From Mermis nigrescens (taxonomy: Eukaryota; Nematoda; Enoplea; Mermithida; Mermithidae), in contig JAVLUZ010000599.1 of the NCBI GenBank assembly GCA_036768485.1, positions 372,001 to 436,000 of the forward strand: a DNA stretch of 64,000 nucleotides, read 5' to 3'. This document shows, one piece after another, positions 1-11,440 of this stretch. The notes beneath the pieces are model-generated. The model had not been told where the DNA came from and made no database searches. It was given only the letters and a program-made list of their open reading frames with translations. Numbering within the stretch: position 1 is the first letter of the stretch; every line of letters starts with the position of its first letter. A program made the position numbers and the translations under genes.

Positions 1-8
1 ATATTAAC

Positions 9-865
9 CAGGCCTGTATCCAGGGGAGAAAGGGGTCACGTACCCCCGAAATGAAATATGTGAATGATTTTTTCCTCCCCTTTGCTTTTTAGTCATAAAT
101 CGTAATAAATTTTTGGCGCTTTGCACCGAATTTAGAAATTATAATTAGAGTCTTGTAAGTCCCAAGCAAGCGGTTTAAAACCCTGTTTTTAATCTTTATA
201 CAATCTAGAGTATATTTTGTATCAATGTCTTCTGTTCTGCATAGGTTTTATGCAGAAAATAAAATTTTTAAAGAGGGTGTCCATCATACCTGGGCAATGG
301 CTGACGTTCACCCCGTCCAACTTCCAGCCAAAAGGGTGGGTGGGTCCCTAGGCCCTGAAAAAGGTGGGTGTCCCTAAAAAAGGTGGGTCTCACTAAAAAA
401 GGTGGGTCCGTGCCTGAAACAGATGGGTCGTTCAGCTTAATCAGTGGTTCAGTCAATGAAAATAGGTGGGTCCATCCATGAAAAAGGTGTCAAACAGTGG
501 AATAAGATGGTTCCTGTGCATGCTTTGCAATCTGATCATGATATACTGTATCTGGCATTTCCTTAAATTATCTCCAAAAATTTTCTTCCTGTACAAACAT
601 AGCCCGGTCCAAGTTACCCCTTTGCCCCGTCCAATTTTTGGTTCGGCCCGTCCTGGTGATGGGCCGATATAGGGCATTGCCCAGGTGTGGTGTCCATTAG
701 ATTCTCACATTATTGAAGGCAGCTGGGTAGCAAAATTCACAAATTGTTCAGCTCTAGTGGTCGTAAAAGGTCTTTTTTAATGAATCCTTTTGGTCCTCCC
801 TTATGTTCTTGAAAAATTTTGGTCATGCCCCCTTCCCCCAACAACAAATCATGGATATGGGCCTG
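9..865. mobile_element. hAT-like non-autonomous element (CAGGCCYRTATCC ends)
   Basis: Begins CAGGCCTGTATCCA and ends GGATATGGGCCTG, an imperfect inverted pair. Flanks ATATTAAC (1-8) and CTAGTAAC (866-873) agree at 6 of 8 positions, as expected of an aged 8-bp target duplication. A hairpin-like GGCGCTTTGCACC lies near 112. Family B element 285-689 is inserted inside it. No transposase ORF is seen. Confidence 0.6.
285..689. mobile_element. Family B short inverted-repeat element, nested
   Basis: Starts CATACCTGGGCAATG and ends GGGCATTGCCCAGGTGTG, giving about 15-bp inverted ends. Flanked exactly by GTGTCCAT (277-284 and 690-697). The interior has a degenerate minisatellite of AAAAAGGTGGGT plus a short spacer at about 350-490. 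Its ends resemble family A but its body differs. Confidence 0.8.
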
Positions 866-1303
866 CTAGTAACTGCTGTTGTGCAAAATATAGTCGGTAT
901 TCCTGCGGCAGGTTGACACCAAACTTTTGTACGTGAACTGAAAAAGTGTATAAAGTTGTGCCCAGTGCCTAAAATATCCGTGCTTCATACTTTTCTAAGG
1001 TTTTTGCATGCGCTTATTTCATTGGCGTCATTTTGAAACTGCGTTATCAAGCGCATAAGCGAGTAAGACAAATGCGATTTGAGGAACGCTGAAATTACGT
1101 GTTTATTTAAAGACTTTATTTTGTGGGATAAATTGATTATGCTTAGGCTTAAATAGTGCATTTATGACTGACCAAAATGTTGGTGCCAGCGTCTAACTAT
1201 TTTCATCAAAAAAGGCACTTTAAATGGGTCGTATGCGTTCGCCATAACAATTCTGTATATTCATGTACAAAAGATAGGTGTCAACCAGACACAGGATTAC
1301 GGA

Positions 1304-1775
1304 TATAGTCGCAACAGTTATTGATTTTTTCAAACTTTGATTTTTCCCAGGCTTAGGCTTAGATTTATGTGGGTGGTAGTACTCCCGCATAGGTCGGTAT
1401 TGCTCCCTCTTAGGTTGTACCAATTCGACTTAGGTCGAGATACAGGCATTAGTCTGTTTGATGACGTCATAATCGTTGCTATTCTGTAGGAGTACCTGGT
1501 TGGCATTATTGCTAAAAATTTAGGTATATACAGGGTTCAGCACTTATACAGAATAATAAATGCTGTTGTGATAAGTATAGTCGCAACAATTATTGATTAT
1601 TCCAAACTTTTTGATTCTATTAGGCTAAGGCTTAGATTTATGCGGGTGGTAGTACTCCTGCTAAGGTCGGTATCGCTCTGCTTTGGTCGGTATCACTCCC
1701 ACTTAGGTCGAGATACAGGTTTTAGTTTTTGCCTGATGACGTCATAATAGTTACTATTCTGTTGAAGTACCCAGG
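1304..1775 (+). repeat. Tandem pair of ~190-bp repeats, ~275-280 bp apart, each with a CRE-like palindrome
   Basis: Two copies (about 1304-1495 and 1585-1775) share TAGTCGCAACA, TTAGGCTTAGATTTATG-like, GGGTGGTAGTACTCC and GATACAGG. Each ends with TGATGACGTCATAAT, containing the 8-bp palindrome TGACGTCA (1462-1469 and 1737-1744). TGACGTCA is the consensus CRE. Function here is unknown and no gene is evident nearby. Confidence 0.6.
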
Positions 1776-2175
1776 TTCATGTTCAAAAAACTCAGGGTCC
1801 CTGTAGAGCTACTGACTTCATTTCTTCTTGATCAGAGTCATGTTGGTACCTAAGGTGAGTGGGTAACATCATATTCACTTTTTATTGAAAAGTTCTTGAG
1901 CTGCAGACAGATATCAAAAAGGGGTAACTTTGATAGGTGGGTGGGGAACATTAATGGGAGTGAATTTTTTTGATAAATGCAAACCATAGTCAGTTTCATG
2001 AGTCAGGCTTGTTAATATGAGTTTACATTCTTTTTGTGAATCGTGTATTAAATGGCGGACATAAATGAGCTGTTATTACCTCTTTGCTTTTAAGAGTAGC
2101 TTATCTTGAAGGTATTATGTGTGCAGTTTAGCAGGTAAACTTTTCTGAATCTGATAAATTGTGATCGATTCTTAT

Positions 2176-2496
2176 ACGGTGATCACGAATATGATCTCCG
2201 TCTTTATCGCAGCGTAGTAGTTTTTGAGTTTATTTCGCTTATTTTATTTCTACAAAAACTCGGCTGTTCAGGCTCCAGATATTCAGCCCTGGCATCGTAA
2301 TAAATGCACACAACTAAGCCTCAAATTCAAGCCTGAACTAAAGGAAGTTACATTTTTTTCCATTAGATCAGGCTTAGGCTTAGGCATAGTGATGCAGAGA
2401 AAATTCGAAAATTAGAAAATGAAATCTTTCAGAATTTGAATAAATGCATAAATACTCATCTGTTATAAAAAACGATGTCATATTCGTGATCACCGT
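2176..2496. mobile_element. Short element with perfect 19-bp terminal inverted repeats
   Basis: ACGGTGATCACGAATATGA at the left is matched by its exact reverse complement at the right end. The 321-bp body has no credible coding sequence, and no clear target duplication was found. Consistent with a MITE of unidentified superfamily. Confidence 0.65.
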
Positions 2497-2596
2497 TTCA
2501 GAATTGACCACATTTCATTGAATTTAGAAAAAATTAAAAAATTTGTCCATACCTGCTAAACTGTAAAAGTGCCAGAATTTCTCCGTACCCCTAAAC

Positions 2597-3008
2597 CAAT
2601 AGTGCACAAGGTCAGAATCGGCAGGGAGGGGGTGAAATCCCTAAAATCCAAAACAGTTACTTTAATGTTCATGACTTTTTTGCTGTTTTAAGAATCAAAA
2701 TGGTCAAAATGGCATATAAAACGTTTTTCCATGGTAATATCGCAATTTAAAAGTATTATTAGTCCATTTTGACTGCATTATATCACGTTCGTCACTAAAA
2801 AATGCAAAAATTGGATCAATTTTAGGCGCTTTTCCGAGTTTGGCGTACATAAAAATACTACAGAAAAATTGTAACATTTTTACTGCTTTTGATCTCGAAA
2901 ATAATGCAAAAAACGTTCCATCAGCTCAAAATCGCCGGACAGTACCTGTCTGGCTGACCTTTCAGTGAAGGAATACCCTCTCTCACCCGCTATGTGCATG
3001 TATATACG
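2597..3008 (+). mobile_element. Family D element with exact 8-bp target duplication
   Basis: Starts CAATAGTGCACAAGGTCAG and ends with the ATGTGCATGTATATACG terminus. Flanks CCCTAAAC are identical (2589-2596 and 3009-3016). Shares its body with the copy at 13257-13686, for example TCCATTTTGACTGCATTATA and AAAATCGCCGGACAGTACCT. Confidence 0.75.
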
Positions 3009-3546
3009 CCCTAAACTAAATATTGCAAGTTATTTTTAAATAGAAGTTCTAATGTTATAAGAAAGCACTAGAATAATCATATATTAGGTTTATGAGAATT
3101 CTATCCTAAGCACCTGGCAATATGTTTCTCTTGCTTAACATGGGGTGGTAGTTTTTCGAACTTCAAAACAGGTTTTGGGTGCTTTGAACAATTTCGGTAG
3201 TTTTTAAAATTTTGACCTCACAACATTAGTCAGAAAGTCCTCCCGCTGACTGAAGCTGTGGTGCTCGTTTGCCAGTCGTGCTGTGCCGCCGTGGGTGAAA
3301 TTTTTTCCTTTTAATTTTAGAGTTGCTAGCAACCCAAAAATATACCTACGCTACCTATTCATTTCTTATGAGCTTCCTATTCAAATGTCAGCTTCCTGAT
3401 ATAATAATAAAAGGTAGGTATTACTAGAATATAGGTAACTGGTTGACAGCTACCCTTAATAATAGGGCATGTTAATTAGGTGCATAGGTAGTAACAATTG
3501 AGATTTTTCTGTGAGCTTACTTTATTTTGTAGGCTTAGTAATGGGC

Positions 3547-3685
3547 ATTTATGATTGACCAAAATGTTGATGCTAGCGTTTAAAATAAGCCTGAGTAATG
3601 TGATTTGACGAGTGATGCGAGTTGCTGGCATCCCATTATTTAGGCTTATTTCAAGCCTGGCACCAACATTTTGGCCAATTATGAA
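3547..3685. repeat. Inverted repeat with ~44-bp arms
   Basis: The left arm (3547-3592) and right arm (3642-3685) share TGACCAAAATGTTGATGC and AAATAAGCCT in opposite orientation. A third copy of the core (GACCAAAATGTTGGTGCC) lies alone near 1168. A small fold-back remnant. Confidence 0.5.
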
Positions 3686-4914
3686 CCCCAGACAATCCAA
3701 GCACCGCCTTAAGTGCTTTTTGATACCTAATACGTGTAGGCAGTATACAGTAGGGATGTGCCGATAGGTACCACATTTTTGAAAATGACCGATTCCGATT
3801 CGATTCTGATTTTTTATATCTCAGAAATGGCGATTTTGATTTCGATGCCGATTCTGCAAAACTCAGAATCGCCGATTCCGAATCGATTTCTATTCTAAAA
3901 TAATAGGAATCGCCCATTTTTATACCGATTCCGATTCCTGTAATAAGCGGCTAAATATGCCATAAGAAATCAAATTTGAAGTTTGCGCGCACTGCTTTTT
4001 ATGAATATGCAGTCACATGTTTTGTTTGCCAAATATTTAAAACTAGACAAAGCATTCAGCATTTTGCTTTGATTTATCTTGAAATTCAGTTCTTCTGGCC
4101 TAGCTCTTTTAAATTCATATCTGTAATGCGTGCTCATTCGCATTAGTTTAAATGTACGATGAGTATGTTTGCACTTAGTTAAATTCATTTAGGGCAAGAA
4201 AATTTTGATTATAAGCCCTTTATGCGCACTAAAAAATTCGTTATCCGTCAACAATTTAGCGAATAATTAAATTCTCGCCACCATTAAAGTTCTTCCCACC
4301 TGAGTATAATAAGATGTTTTTTTTGCAGTGTGTTCAATTAATCAGCTAAATAGAATTAAGGTCGTTATGGTACAATAAGTAATATCTACTATGCATATGA
4401 ATGAGTTTAGGATTTTGGTTAGCCGACTTAGGTTCTAGGCTATATGTTTCTAACATATTGTAAAACTTTTCTGTCAGACAAACTTCCATTTTGCCACTGG
4501 TGCATGGCCCAACTGAGGAATTTAACATTGTATTCCAAGCGTCATGTAGGGGAATTTATTTTTTGATTTTATAAACTGGAACTGTGATTGCCTAAAGAAT
4601 GGTGATGTCAGAAAGGCACGAAAATCTGAGGGATAATTCTATGACTGCTTAAGTATTAGAAAATAGCTAAAAAAATCAAAACAATAGCGCAATATATTTC
4701 AAAAAATGAAAGTTTTGGTCCGCAAGGATAGAATTTTTGCGTGCATAATTTATTATGTTAATGTGTAGTGTCGTTTTCAGGTTATAGAAAAAATTTTGAT
4801 CTGGTTGAATGGCCAAGGTTGATAGGTGACAATGAAACCAATATATATTTAAGTTATATCTGGCGTGAAGCGCCGAAAAATCTGAGAAATTACTGCTAAT
4901 GATAGACCGCCCAG

Positions 4915-5315
4915 CAGACGTGCTCTTGGGAGGTTGACACCCCAGAATGGCAACTGACCCCCGCAAAATAACTGCGACCCCCTAGAATTGTCGATCTTTC
5001 GCAAAAGTTGGTAAAAGTTGCAAATGTGTGCCCTTTTAAGCGCTTTTAGCTCATTTTTGGCTCAAAAATATCTAATTTTTGGCGTTTCGCGCCACATACA
5101 CATTTTTTGAATATATTTTATTCCATTTATTTAATTTTGAAGATTTTTTTCAAAAAGTTTTCTACGTTTCTGTCCTAGAAAGAACGAGCATTGTCTCAAA
5201 CGTCAAAAACAGTGTTTTTGACGTGTATATACCCTTTGTTTTTAGCCCCAAAAATGCACCTTTCGAAAATTTTTTTGGGCCTGACCCCCCAAAGTTTTCA
5301 TGCTGTACATGTATG
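4915..5315 (-). mobile_element. Family E element, nested
   Basis: Starts CAGACGTGCTCTTGGG and ends GCTGTACATGTATG. Flanked exactly by CCGCCCAG (4907-4914 and 5316-5323). Contains the hairpin-type motif GGCGTTTCGCGCC near 5082. Orientation follows the CATACATG end that starts other family E copies. Confidence 0.7.
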
Positions 5316-5450
5316 CCGCCCAGTCCTCCCCTGTCCCCTTAAGTCCGCCCCAGCGTAAAAGTGAGCAAAGTTTTTCTGACCTATGTAACTATGCCTGCTT
5401 CTGCCATTCTCTCCTTATTGCTGTAGTACGAGAATATATACAAATCTATC

Positions 5451-7188
5451 TCAGTGATCGTACGGGGACCCCCGACCCCGAAGAATCCCGGCCTAAACCC
5501 CGACCCCGACCCCTGACCAGGGGCAAGATTTTTCGAGTCGGGGTTGAACCTTTTTTTCGGGGGTGAAATATAGCATTTAATTTTTCAATAAATAGGAGAA
5601 TTGTATAAATAGCAAATAACTTCGGCAAACACCAAACAAGGATGATTCATTCACGAGCATAATGAATATATTAAACTCGACACTTGCGATATTTCATAAA
5701 GTGTACGCTTAGTCGCCATTTTGTTAACACCTACATACATGTTCGCATATTTATCACCATAAAGTGCGCCAAAACGCTCTGCATGTTGTCATTCGTAAAA
5801 ATACACTATGGACATGGGCGGATTTGAGGGGCTGGCGCGCCCCCTTTGGCCAAAAATATTTGGCTATATAAAGAATGGATATGCAATTTGTAATGATTTT
5901 TGGCAATCAGTGGCCATAATTCCTCGAAATTTTTCCGACGCTATGCTCCGGATGATACCTATTAATGACATTTATTTACTTTTTTAGCGACCTGGGAGCA
6001 CGGTTTTTTGTATTCGGCAAAGATTTTTCGCGACGTACAAAGACTTTTCGGGACCGTCTTTGTACATGTACAAAGATTTTTGGGAAGACAAAAAATGCAA
6101 AAAAAGGTCTGAAATTCGTTAAAATTTCATCGCTTCGCGCCGAAATGAGTAATTGTGTGTCCTATATATGTTTATAATAGCAGAAATCGCACTTCGAAAG
6201 AGCGCCGTTTCAAGACAATTCTCAATGATTTTTGCCCTCATAAAACCAGGAATTAGCCAAAATACACTATCAAAGATCGAACAACTCTGTTTTACCACAC
6301 TAAAGTCGTTACCGTACTATATCATAGTACCCAAAAATTTGTGTGCACAAAATGTACAAAGACTTTTACGGACCATCTCTGTACATGTACAAACGGACCT
6401 TGTGCAAAAAAACACTGCTTGGAAGCCATTTTCTGTTAATGTAGGTTTCAAAACAATTTTAACAGCAGAAACAGCTATTTTTGCATAGTTTTCTTCTATT
6501 TTCAACTAAAAATTTCGACGTTTCGCATCAAATGCCTAAAATACAGGAAATTAAGCAGTAAATCATGCTTCTAGACGTCTATCCGCCTTAATTTCACAAA
6601 TTTTCCAGCGCTTCGCGCCAGATTTTTGTAAAAGAAATTTAATGATTTTTTTTACGCACAAAATTGTCTAAAATTTTAAAATTTTAGAGAAAATATTGCG
6701 TCAAAAGTGATTTTATGTAAAAGTATACAATGTAAAACACCAAAAACACGCTATTCCGCGCGTTAAGGGCAAATTTTTGGACCTATTTTTGACTGTTTTT
6801 GAAAAAATTGGGATACCGCCCACCTCCCCACACCCTAGGAAAATTCTAGATCCGCCACTGACTATGGCTTTATTATAATATTATTTAGCAAAAAAAGAGA
6901 AAAACTGGAAGAATACGAAAAAGCGAGAGCAATTAGTGATTTAAATTGAGGAATGCTAAATTCCTAAAACCATGTTTGAACTTGGAATGAAAATAAAATG
7001 TTGATTATAACCAGCTTTATTAGTATGCTCTATAAACAAGTGAAGGTATCGTTTTTATCCTTTTTAAATTAGTATGTAATCATGCAATGTTGACTGCTAA
7101 TCTTCAACCCCGACCCCGACAACCGGGGTTTTTCATCCCCGACCCCGGCCCCGACCGGGGTGATTATCTGATTCCGTACGATCACTGA
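5451..7188. mobile_element. hAT-like element with TCAGTGATCGTACGG ends, nested
   Basis: The 15-bp ends TCAGTGATCGTACGG are inverted at 5451 and 7188. Flanks AATCTATC (5443-5450) and TATCTATC (7189-7196) match 7 of 8. Both subterminal zones are C-rich strings of CCCCGACCCCGA (5467-5515 and 7108-7160). The core holds another element (5813-6860). Confidence 0.75.
5813..6860. mobile_element. Family G (CAG...GGCGGAT) hAT-like element, innermost of nest
   Basis: Begins CATGGGCGGATTTGAGG and ends TAGATCCGCCACTG, the reverse complement of the common hAT start CAGTGGCGGATC. Flanks ACTATGGA (5805-5812) and ACTATGGC (6861-6868) match 7 of 8. The 1-kb body contains repeated GTACAAAGACTTTT and TTTGTACATGTACAAA motifs and two CGCTTCGCGCC hairpin remnants (about 6131 and 6606). 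No transposase was identified. Confidence 0.7.
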
Positions 7189-7773
7189 TATCTATCAATA
7201 ACTTTGGATTATCAAGATTTGCATCCTGCCACAATAAAACAAATAGGAAATTGAATTTCTATGACAATTTGAAGAAAAGTTTTCATTTCACAACTTTTTA
7301 ATTTAATGATAATTTTCAAAAGAATGGAATTGGAAATTTTTGTATTTTTGGCCGATTCCGATACGATTTCCATTCTCTAAAAGTCAGAAATGACGATTCC
7401 GATCCCGATGCCAATTCCTTAAATTTTGTGATCACCGATTCCGATTCGATTTTATGAAAAACGACCGATTCTTACCGATTCCGATTCGGATTAATTGGAA
7501 CATCTCTAGTGTGCCGCACCTACTATATACATATCGTTGGTACCAGGGCAAGAGGTTCTAAATCAACTTTTGACGTTTTAGAGAAAAACGCATTGGAACC
7601 TCTTGCCATATTTAAAAATAGACCGGTATAACCATGGAAACACTGATAACTCTATTTCCATAAAAATTGGATTTATAACATTTTGCCCTGATACTGAGAT
7701 ATGTGCAAATATGATAGGGTATAGTGAGTCCCATTGATAGGGGTAGGTTATATGTTATAGTGATACCTGTAAC

Positions 7774-8138
7774 CAGGGCCGTATTTAGGGGGGGCGGTTG
7801 CCCTTACCCTTGGCCGAAAAAGTTTTTTGAGAGGTAAGATAATGCAAGGAAAGATAGAAAAATTGTATGTCGTCACAAAATCTTCAATTTTTTGGCGCTT
7901 CGCGCCGGATGTGAAGTGTTTTCCATAGTTTTGGCCTAAGCACGACCAAGAAATTACACTTTTTATAGTCTTTTGAGTTAGAAAAACTTCTTTTTTTAGT
8001 TTAAATTTTATTATCTTAATAGATGAGCGTGTTGAGAAACGTCGAAAATTCGGTTTCGCGACGAATTTTCCGTAATATTGACCAATTTATGTTGGTCTGC
8101 TTCCCATTCCACGTGGCCGGATATTGAATACGGGCCTG
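7774..8138. mobile_element. hAT-like MITE (CAGGGCCGTATTTAGG end)
   Basis: Starts CAGGGCCGTATTTAGGGG and ends TTGAATACGGGCCTG. Exact 8-bp flanks CCTGTAAC (7766-7773 and 8139-8146). Carries the perfect hairpin GGCGCTTCGCGCC near 7892. Related to the elements at 9-865 and 8807-9507. Confidence 0.8.
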
Positions 8139-8146
8139 CCTGTAAC

Positions 8147-8647
8147 CATACATGTAACGGGGATGGGGATCCCTCACCGAAAGTTGGTCGTCTCCACACA
8201 TGGGCGTGGGGAGGTTTGAGGGGTATGCACCCCCAGAAGTTGGAATACTCCCCCAGAAGTCAAAATACCCCCAGAATTCAATTTTTGAATTTTTTCTGCT
8301 TTTTTAGCGATTTTTTGATGCCATTGTATAGTGCTCGATGAGAAAAGTCGAAAAATGGCGTTTTTTCGCCGTACGACCACTTTTAAGACCATATTTTTGA
8401 CCTTTGAAAATTTTTTCATCCCCCCTGAAATTTTTTTACCCTCCCAGAATTCCGGTGCTGCCTACCTATGGTCGTCTCCCACACATCCTTTCAAAGCCAG
8501 AACAATTTTGATCCCCGATTTTCGGGAAAACAATTTAATTTTTTGGCCGTTCTTAGGCGTTTTTTGGCGAAAAATTGAAGCCATCAACCTCCCTCAGCCT
8601 TAAATTGGCCTGGAACCCTCTTAAAATTTTGAGATGTTACATGTATG
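8147..8647. mobile_element. Family C element sharing its target duplication with its neighbour
   Basis: Starts CATACATGTAACGGGG and ends GTTACATGTATG, a 12-bp inverted pair. Flanked by CCTGTAAC at 8139-8146 and 8648-8655; the left copy is also the right duplication of the element at 7774-8138. A family A element (8195-8470) is inserted inside. Confidence 0.75.
8195..8470 (-). mobile_element. Family A MITE with exact target duplication
   Basis: Starts CACACATGGGCGTGG and ends GCTGCCTACCTATG. Exact flanks GTCGTCTC (8187-8194 and 8471-8478). A typical body: a G-rich start, a CAGAATTC motif, and the conserved core around GATAGTGCTCGATGAGAAA and CCTTTGAAAA. Confidence 0.85.
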
Positions 8648-8806
8648 CCTGTAACCGGTAACGTTATTGGCATTATGTTTATCGTTTCGTTGCTATATAC
8701 TTTGCATCAAAACATGCTATTAAATAGAAGTTACAACCAATATAAACCCGTATAATTCTATTAATGTTAAATTATTTTTTTAGTTTGCATATTCTATAGT
8801 AACACG

Positions 8807-9507
8807 CAGGTCCGTATTTAGGAAGGGCGGGGGAGGGAGGGCAGTCCCTCCCTTCGAAATAAAAAATTTTTCGTTTCTCCCAGGGGTCTCCAGGGCGAAA
8901 AATGGATAATTGGTGAAGTACATCTAAAATACTACCAAAACAGGTTTACAACGTACTTTTGAGCTAGCAAACTCGAAATTTTGCGGCGCTTCGCGCCGCA
9001 TTTATTCTTTATGTATATGTAAGTTTGTCAAAGAGCATGTCAATTACAACATAAAATTCTTTCGGGCGCTTTGCGCCGGATTTACTGTCTATGTATGTTT
9101 TTTGTCCGATAGCCCGCTTAAAACTGCTTAAATTTGAGCTGGACATGCAGAATATGTCAAATTTTTTCCGGCGCTGTGCGCCGAATTATTTATTATCTAT
9201 ACATTTTCTTTGTAAAGCACAGTCATTAAATACAAAGATAGGAGATAAGAAATAATTAGTCGACTGTTATGGGAATGAGTTGTGCAATTGGCATAAACGA
9301 TAAATTTGCTGTACATATATCAATATGGAACAGAGTGATAAATTTCTTGAAATTAAAAGAAAAAAATTTTCACCATCGTATAGAGCTCGCCAAGATATTC
9401 TCAAAACTGTCTTTATTTTGGTCTATTGTCTAATGGTTCTCGAGATATCTGACCTCAAAATTTTTGCCCGCTCTCCACCACGAAATAAAATCCTAAATAT
9501 GGGCCCG
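8807..9507. mobile_element. hAT-like element with three GGCGC hairpins
   Basis: Ends CAGGTCCGTATTTAGG and (reverse complement) CGGGCCCATATTTAGG are an imperfect pair; no target duplication could be found. Three hairpin motifs, GGCGC-TTC-GCGCC, GGCGC-TTT-GCGCC and GGCGC-TGT-GCGCC, lie roughly 100 bp apart (about 8982, 9064, 9169), each followed by an A/T-rich TCTATGTAT-like stretch. Confidence 0.5.
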
Positions 9508-9520
9508 CTCGTATTTGACA

Positions 9521-9752
9521 CATAGATGCACAAGGTCAGGTAAGCCAGGGAAAAGTAAAATGGAGATTTTGGGGTCAGGGCGGGGTAAAATCCGGCATTT
9601 TTACTACAGTAAATTGAGTATTCAGCTATTTTTATTGGAAAATAGCTTGAAAATTTAATATTTTTTGGCTCAAATCGCTCGACAGTACCTAAGTTTTGGC
9701 CCTTTAGCGGGGGTAAATACTTTCTATCACCCCTGCTATGTAAATGTATATA
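9521..9752 (+). mobile_element. Family D element, shortened
   Basis: Begins CATAGATGCACAAGGTCAGG and ends near CTATGTAAATGTATATA. Shorter than the 410-430-bp copies, with an internal deletion. No target duplication seen. Confidence 0.5.
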
Positions 9753-9757
9753 TCATG

Positions 9758-10493
9758 CTAGCAAAGAAAAATGTTTGATGGAACAAAAAAGAGGAATATA
9801 CTTGGGATTGTGGATTATTAAGGATGTAAAAGGAGGGGACTAGGAAAAAGCTACCTATGCATTTGCCTAAAGTCGCAAAATCTGCTAAAAATCAGACTTT
9901 CTCTAAGCAACAAAAAAAATCGAAGTATATTCTGCAGTCTACAGATTGAAATAAACTATTGATCCAAAAAATGATTGAAAAAGCAGCAAGCTAGCTATGC
10001 AGTAGCTATGGGAAATTAGATGGAGTGAATTAGGCGAGACTTTGCAAGCCAGTTGAAGGAAATAGCAAATATTGATGCATTCAAGGCAATCAAAGGAATT
10101 GTTGGTTTTTAGAGCAGCAGGAAACGCGTAAGCTTACATGAAAAAGACTAAATGTAGGTACACTTGCATGCCCGCAACGATTGTCTGCACTAATCAATTG
10201 ACTCCCGGTTTGCTTGCTACAATGCTCATGATAAAATAAAACACGTCTAAATACAATTGCACTTAGTTTTTAATCAATCACTATATTCAAAGATTACACT
10301 TTTTCAGAGGCTGCATAATATACTTCGATTGTTTGCGTTGCTTAGAGAAAGTCTGATTTTTAGCAGGTTTCGCGACTTTAGGATAATACATAGGTTGCTT
10401 TTTCCTAGTCCTCCCTCGTTTTATATCCTTTATAATCCACAATCCCAAGTGTACTCGTCTTTTTTGTTCCATCGGAGCATTTATCTTTGCTAG
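9758..10493. repeat. Fold-back element with ~183-bp inverted arms
   Basis: Left arm 9758-9939 and right arm 10311-10493 are reverse complements at high identity: CTAGCAAAGA, ACTTGGGATTGTGGATTA, GGACTAGGAAAAAG, AAAAATCAGACTTTCTCTAA, TCGAAGTATATT. The ~370-bp centre is unrelated. Likely a non-autonomous fold-back transposon. Small ORFs across the right arm are not conserved in frame in the left arm. Confidence 0.65.
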
Positions 10494-10620
10494 TACCCTA
10501 CTTTTAATTAGCATGGTTTGAGTAAATCAGTCAGTAAACATATACAGTAACATGCCACAATAATGGCAGCAGTCCAAGAATGCGGAAAACAATATTGTTC
10601 CGAACATTAGCATTATCTTT

Positions 10621-11060
10621 GTTTAAATCCTGACGTTACATGAAACATTTATAAAAAAATTAAGCTTCTGTAGAGCTCTGAAATTAAATTTAATTTTGAT
10701 TGTAAACATCACATAACTACTGGGTGTAAAGAAAATATACATTTGGATTTGTAATCCTGACCTTACGGAACATATTTGGAAAAAAATCACGTTTTGCAAC
10801 GCTCTGGGAGTAAAATAAATTTGCAGTGTAAACTACACATTAACACTGAATGAATAGTGCAAAGTGTACACAACTATTGGGTGTCGAGCAAACTAACAGT
10901 CAGATTCGTAATTCTGACGTTAGGTACGTAAAACATTTTGAAAAAAATTCAGCTTGCGAAAGGCTCTAGAACTAAAGTTAATTTGCAGTGTAAACTTTAC
11001 ACAATCACAGAGTGTAAAAAAGATTTTTGTAGGATTCATAATTCTGATATTACTCTGATA
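10621..11060 (+). repeat. Degenerate tandem repeat (~128-158 bp units)
   Basis: Four phased copies of a TAATTCTGACGTTA-like segment (near 10624, 10753, 10911, 11038), followed by AAACATTTTGAAAAAAATTCAGCTT-like and GCAGTGTAAACT stretches. Spacing alternates about 129 and 158 bp. No coding potential. Confidence 0.45.
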
Positions 11061-11175
11061 TTACGATCGAATTTTTTAAAAAAATTTACTTTCCACAATG
11101 GCCTAATGATAAACAAATATTAGATGTAAACCACATTACACCCTGTTGAGTGCAAACGAACGCGCACATTTAGCG

Positions 11176-11396
11176 TGTGCAAGGTTTTCAAAGGTCAAAA
11201 AGTGGTCTTAAAATGGTGGTATGGCCAAAAAACATTATTTTTACGAGCACTAACCATTGGCATCAAAAAATTTCGAAAAAAACAAAAATCTTCAAAAATT
11301 GAATTCTTGGGGGTATTTTATTCTGGGGAGGGGTGTTCTGCCTTATAAGGGAGAGCGCATACCCCCAACCCCCACGCCCACGTGTGGTCCAGACTC
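11176..11396 (+). mobile_element. Family A element, 5' truncated
   Basis: Enters the family A body at GTGCAAGG and ends CACGCCCACGTGTG. It lacks the usual CATAGGTGGGCGG start, so there is no paired target duplication. Confidence 0.6.
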
Positions 11397-11440
11397 ATAA
11401 TCATAGAAGTGGACAGAGAAAACAACACAGAAACACGTTT

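Larger units (their letters stand above)
3751..7508. mobile_element. Outer hAT-like element (TAGGGATGTGCCGAT ends), interrupted
   Basis: The left end TAGGGATGTGCCGAT and right end (reverse complement TAGAGATGTTCCAAT) form an imperfect inverted pair. Both subterminal regions (3790-3950 and 7350-7500) carry many copies of CCGATTCCGATTCGATT, a feature of hAT transposase-binding ends. Flanks GTATACAG and GTGTGCCG match 5 of 8. Contains elements 4915-5315 and 5451-7188. No transposase ORF survives. Confidence 0.55.
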
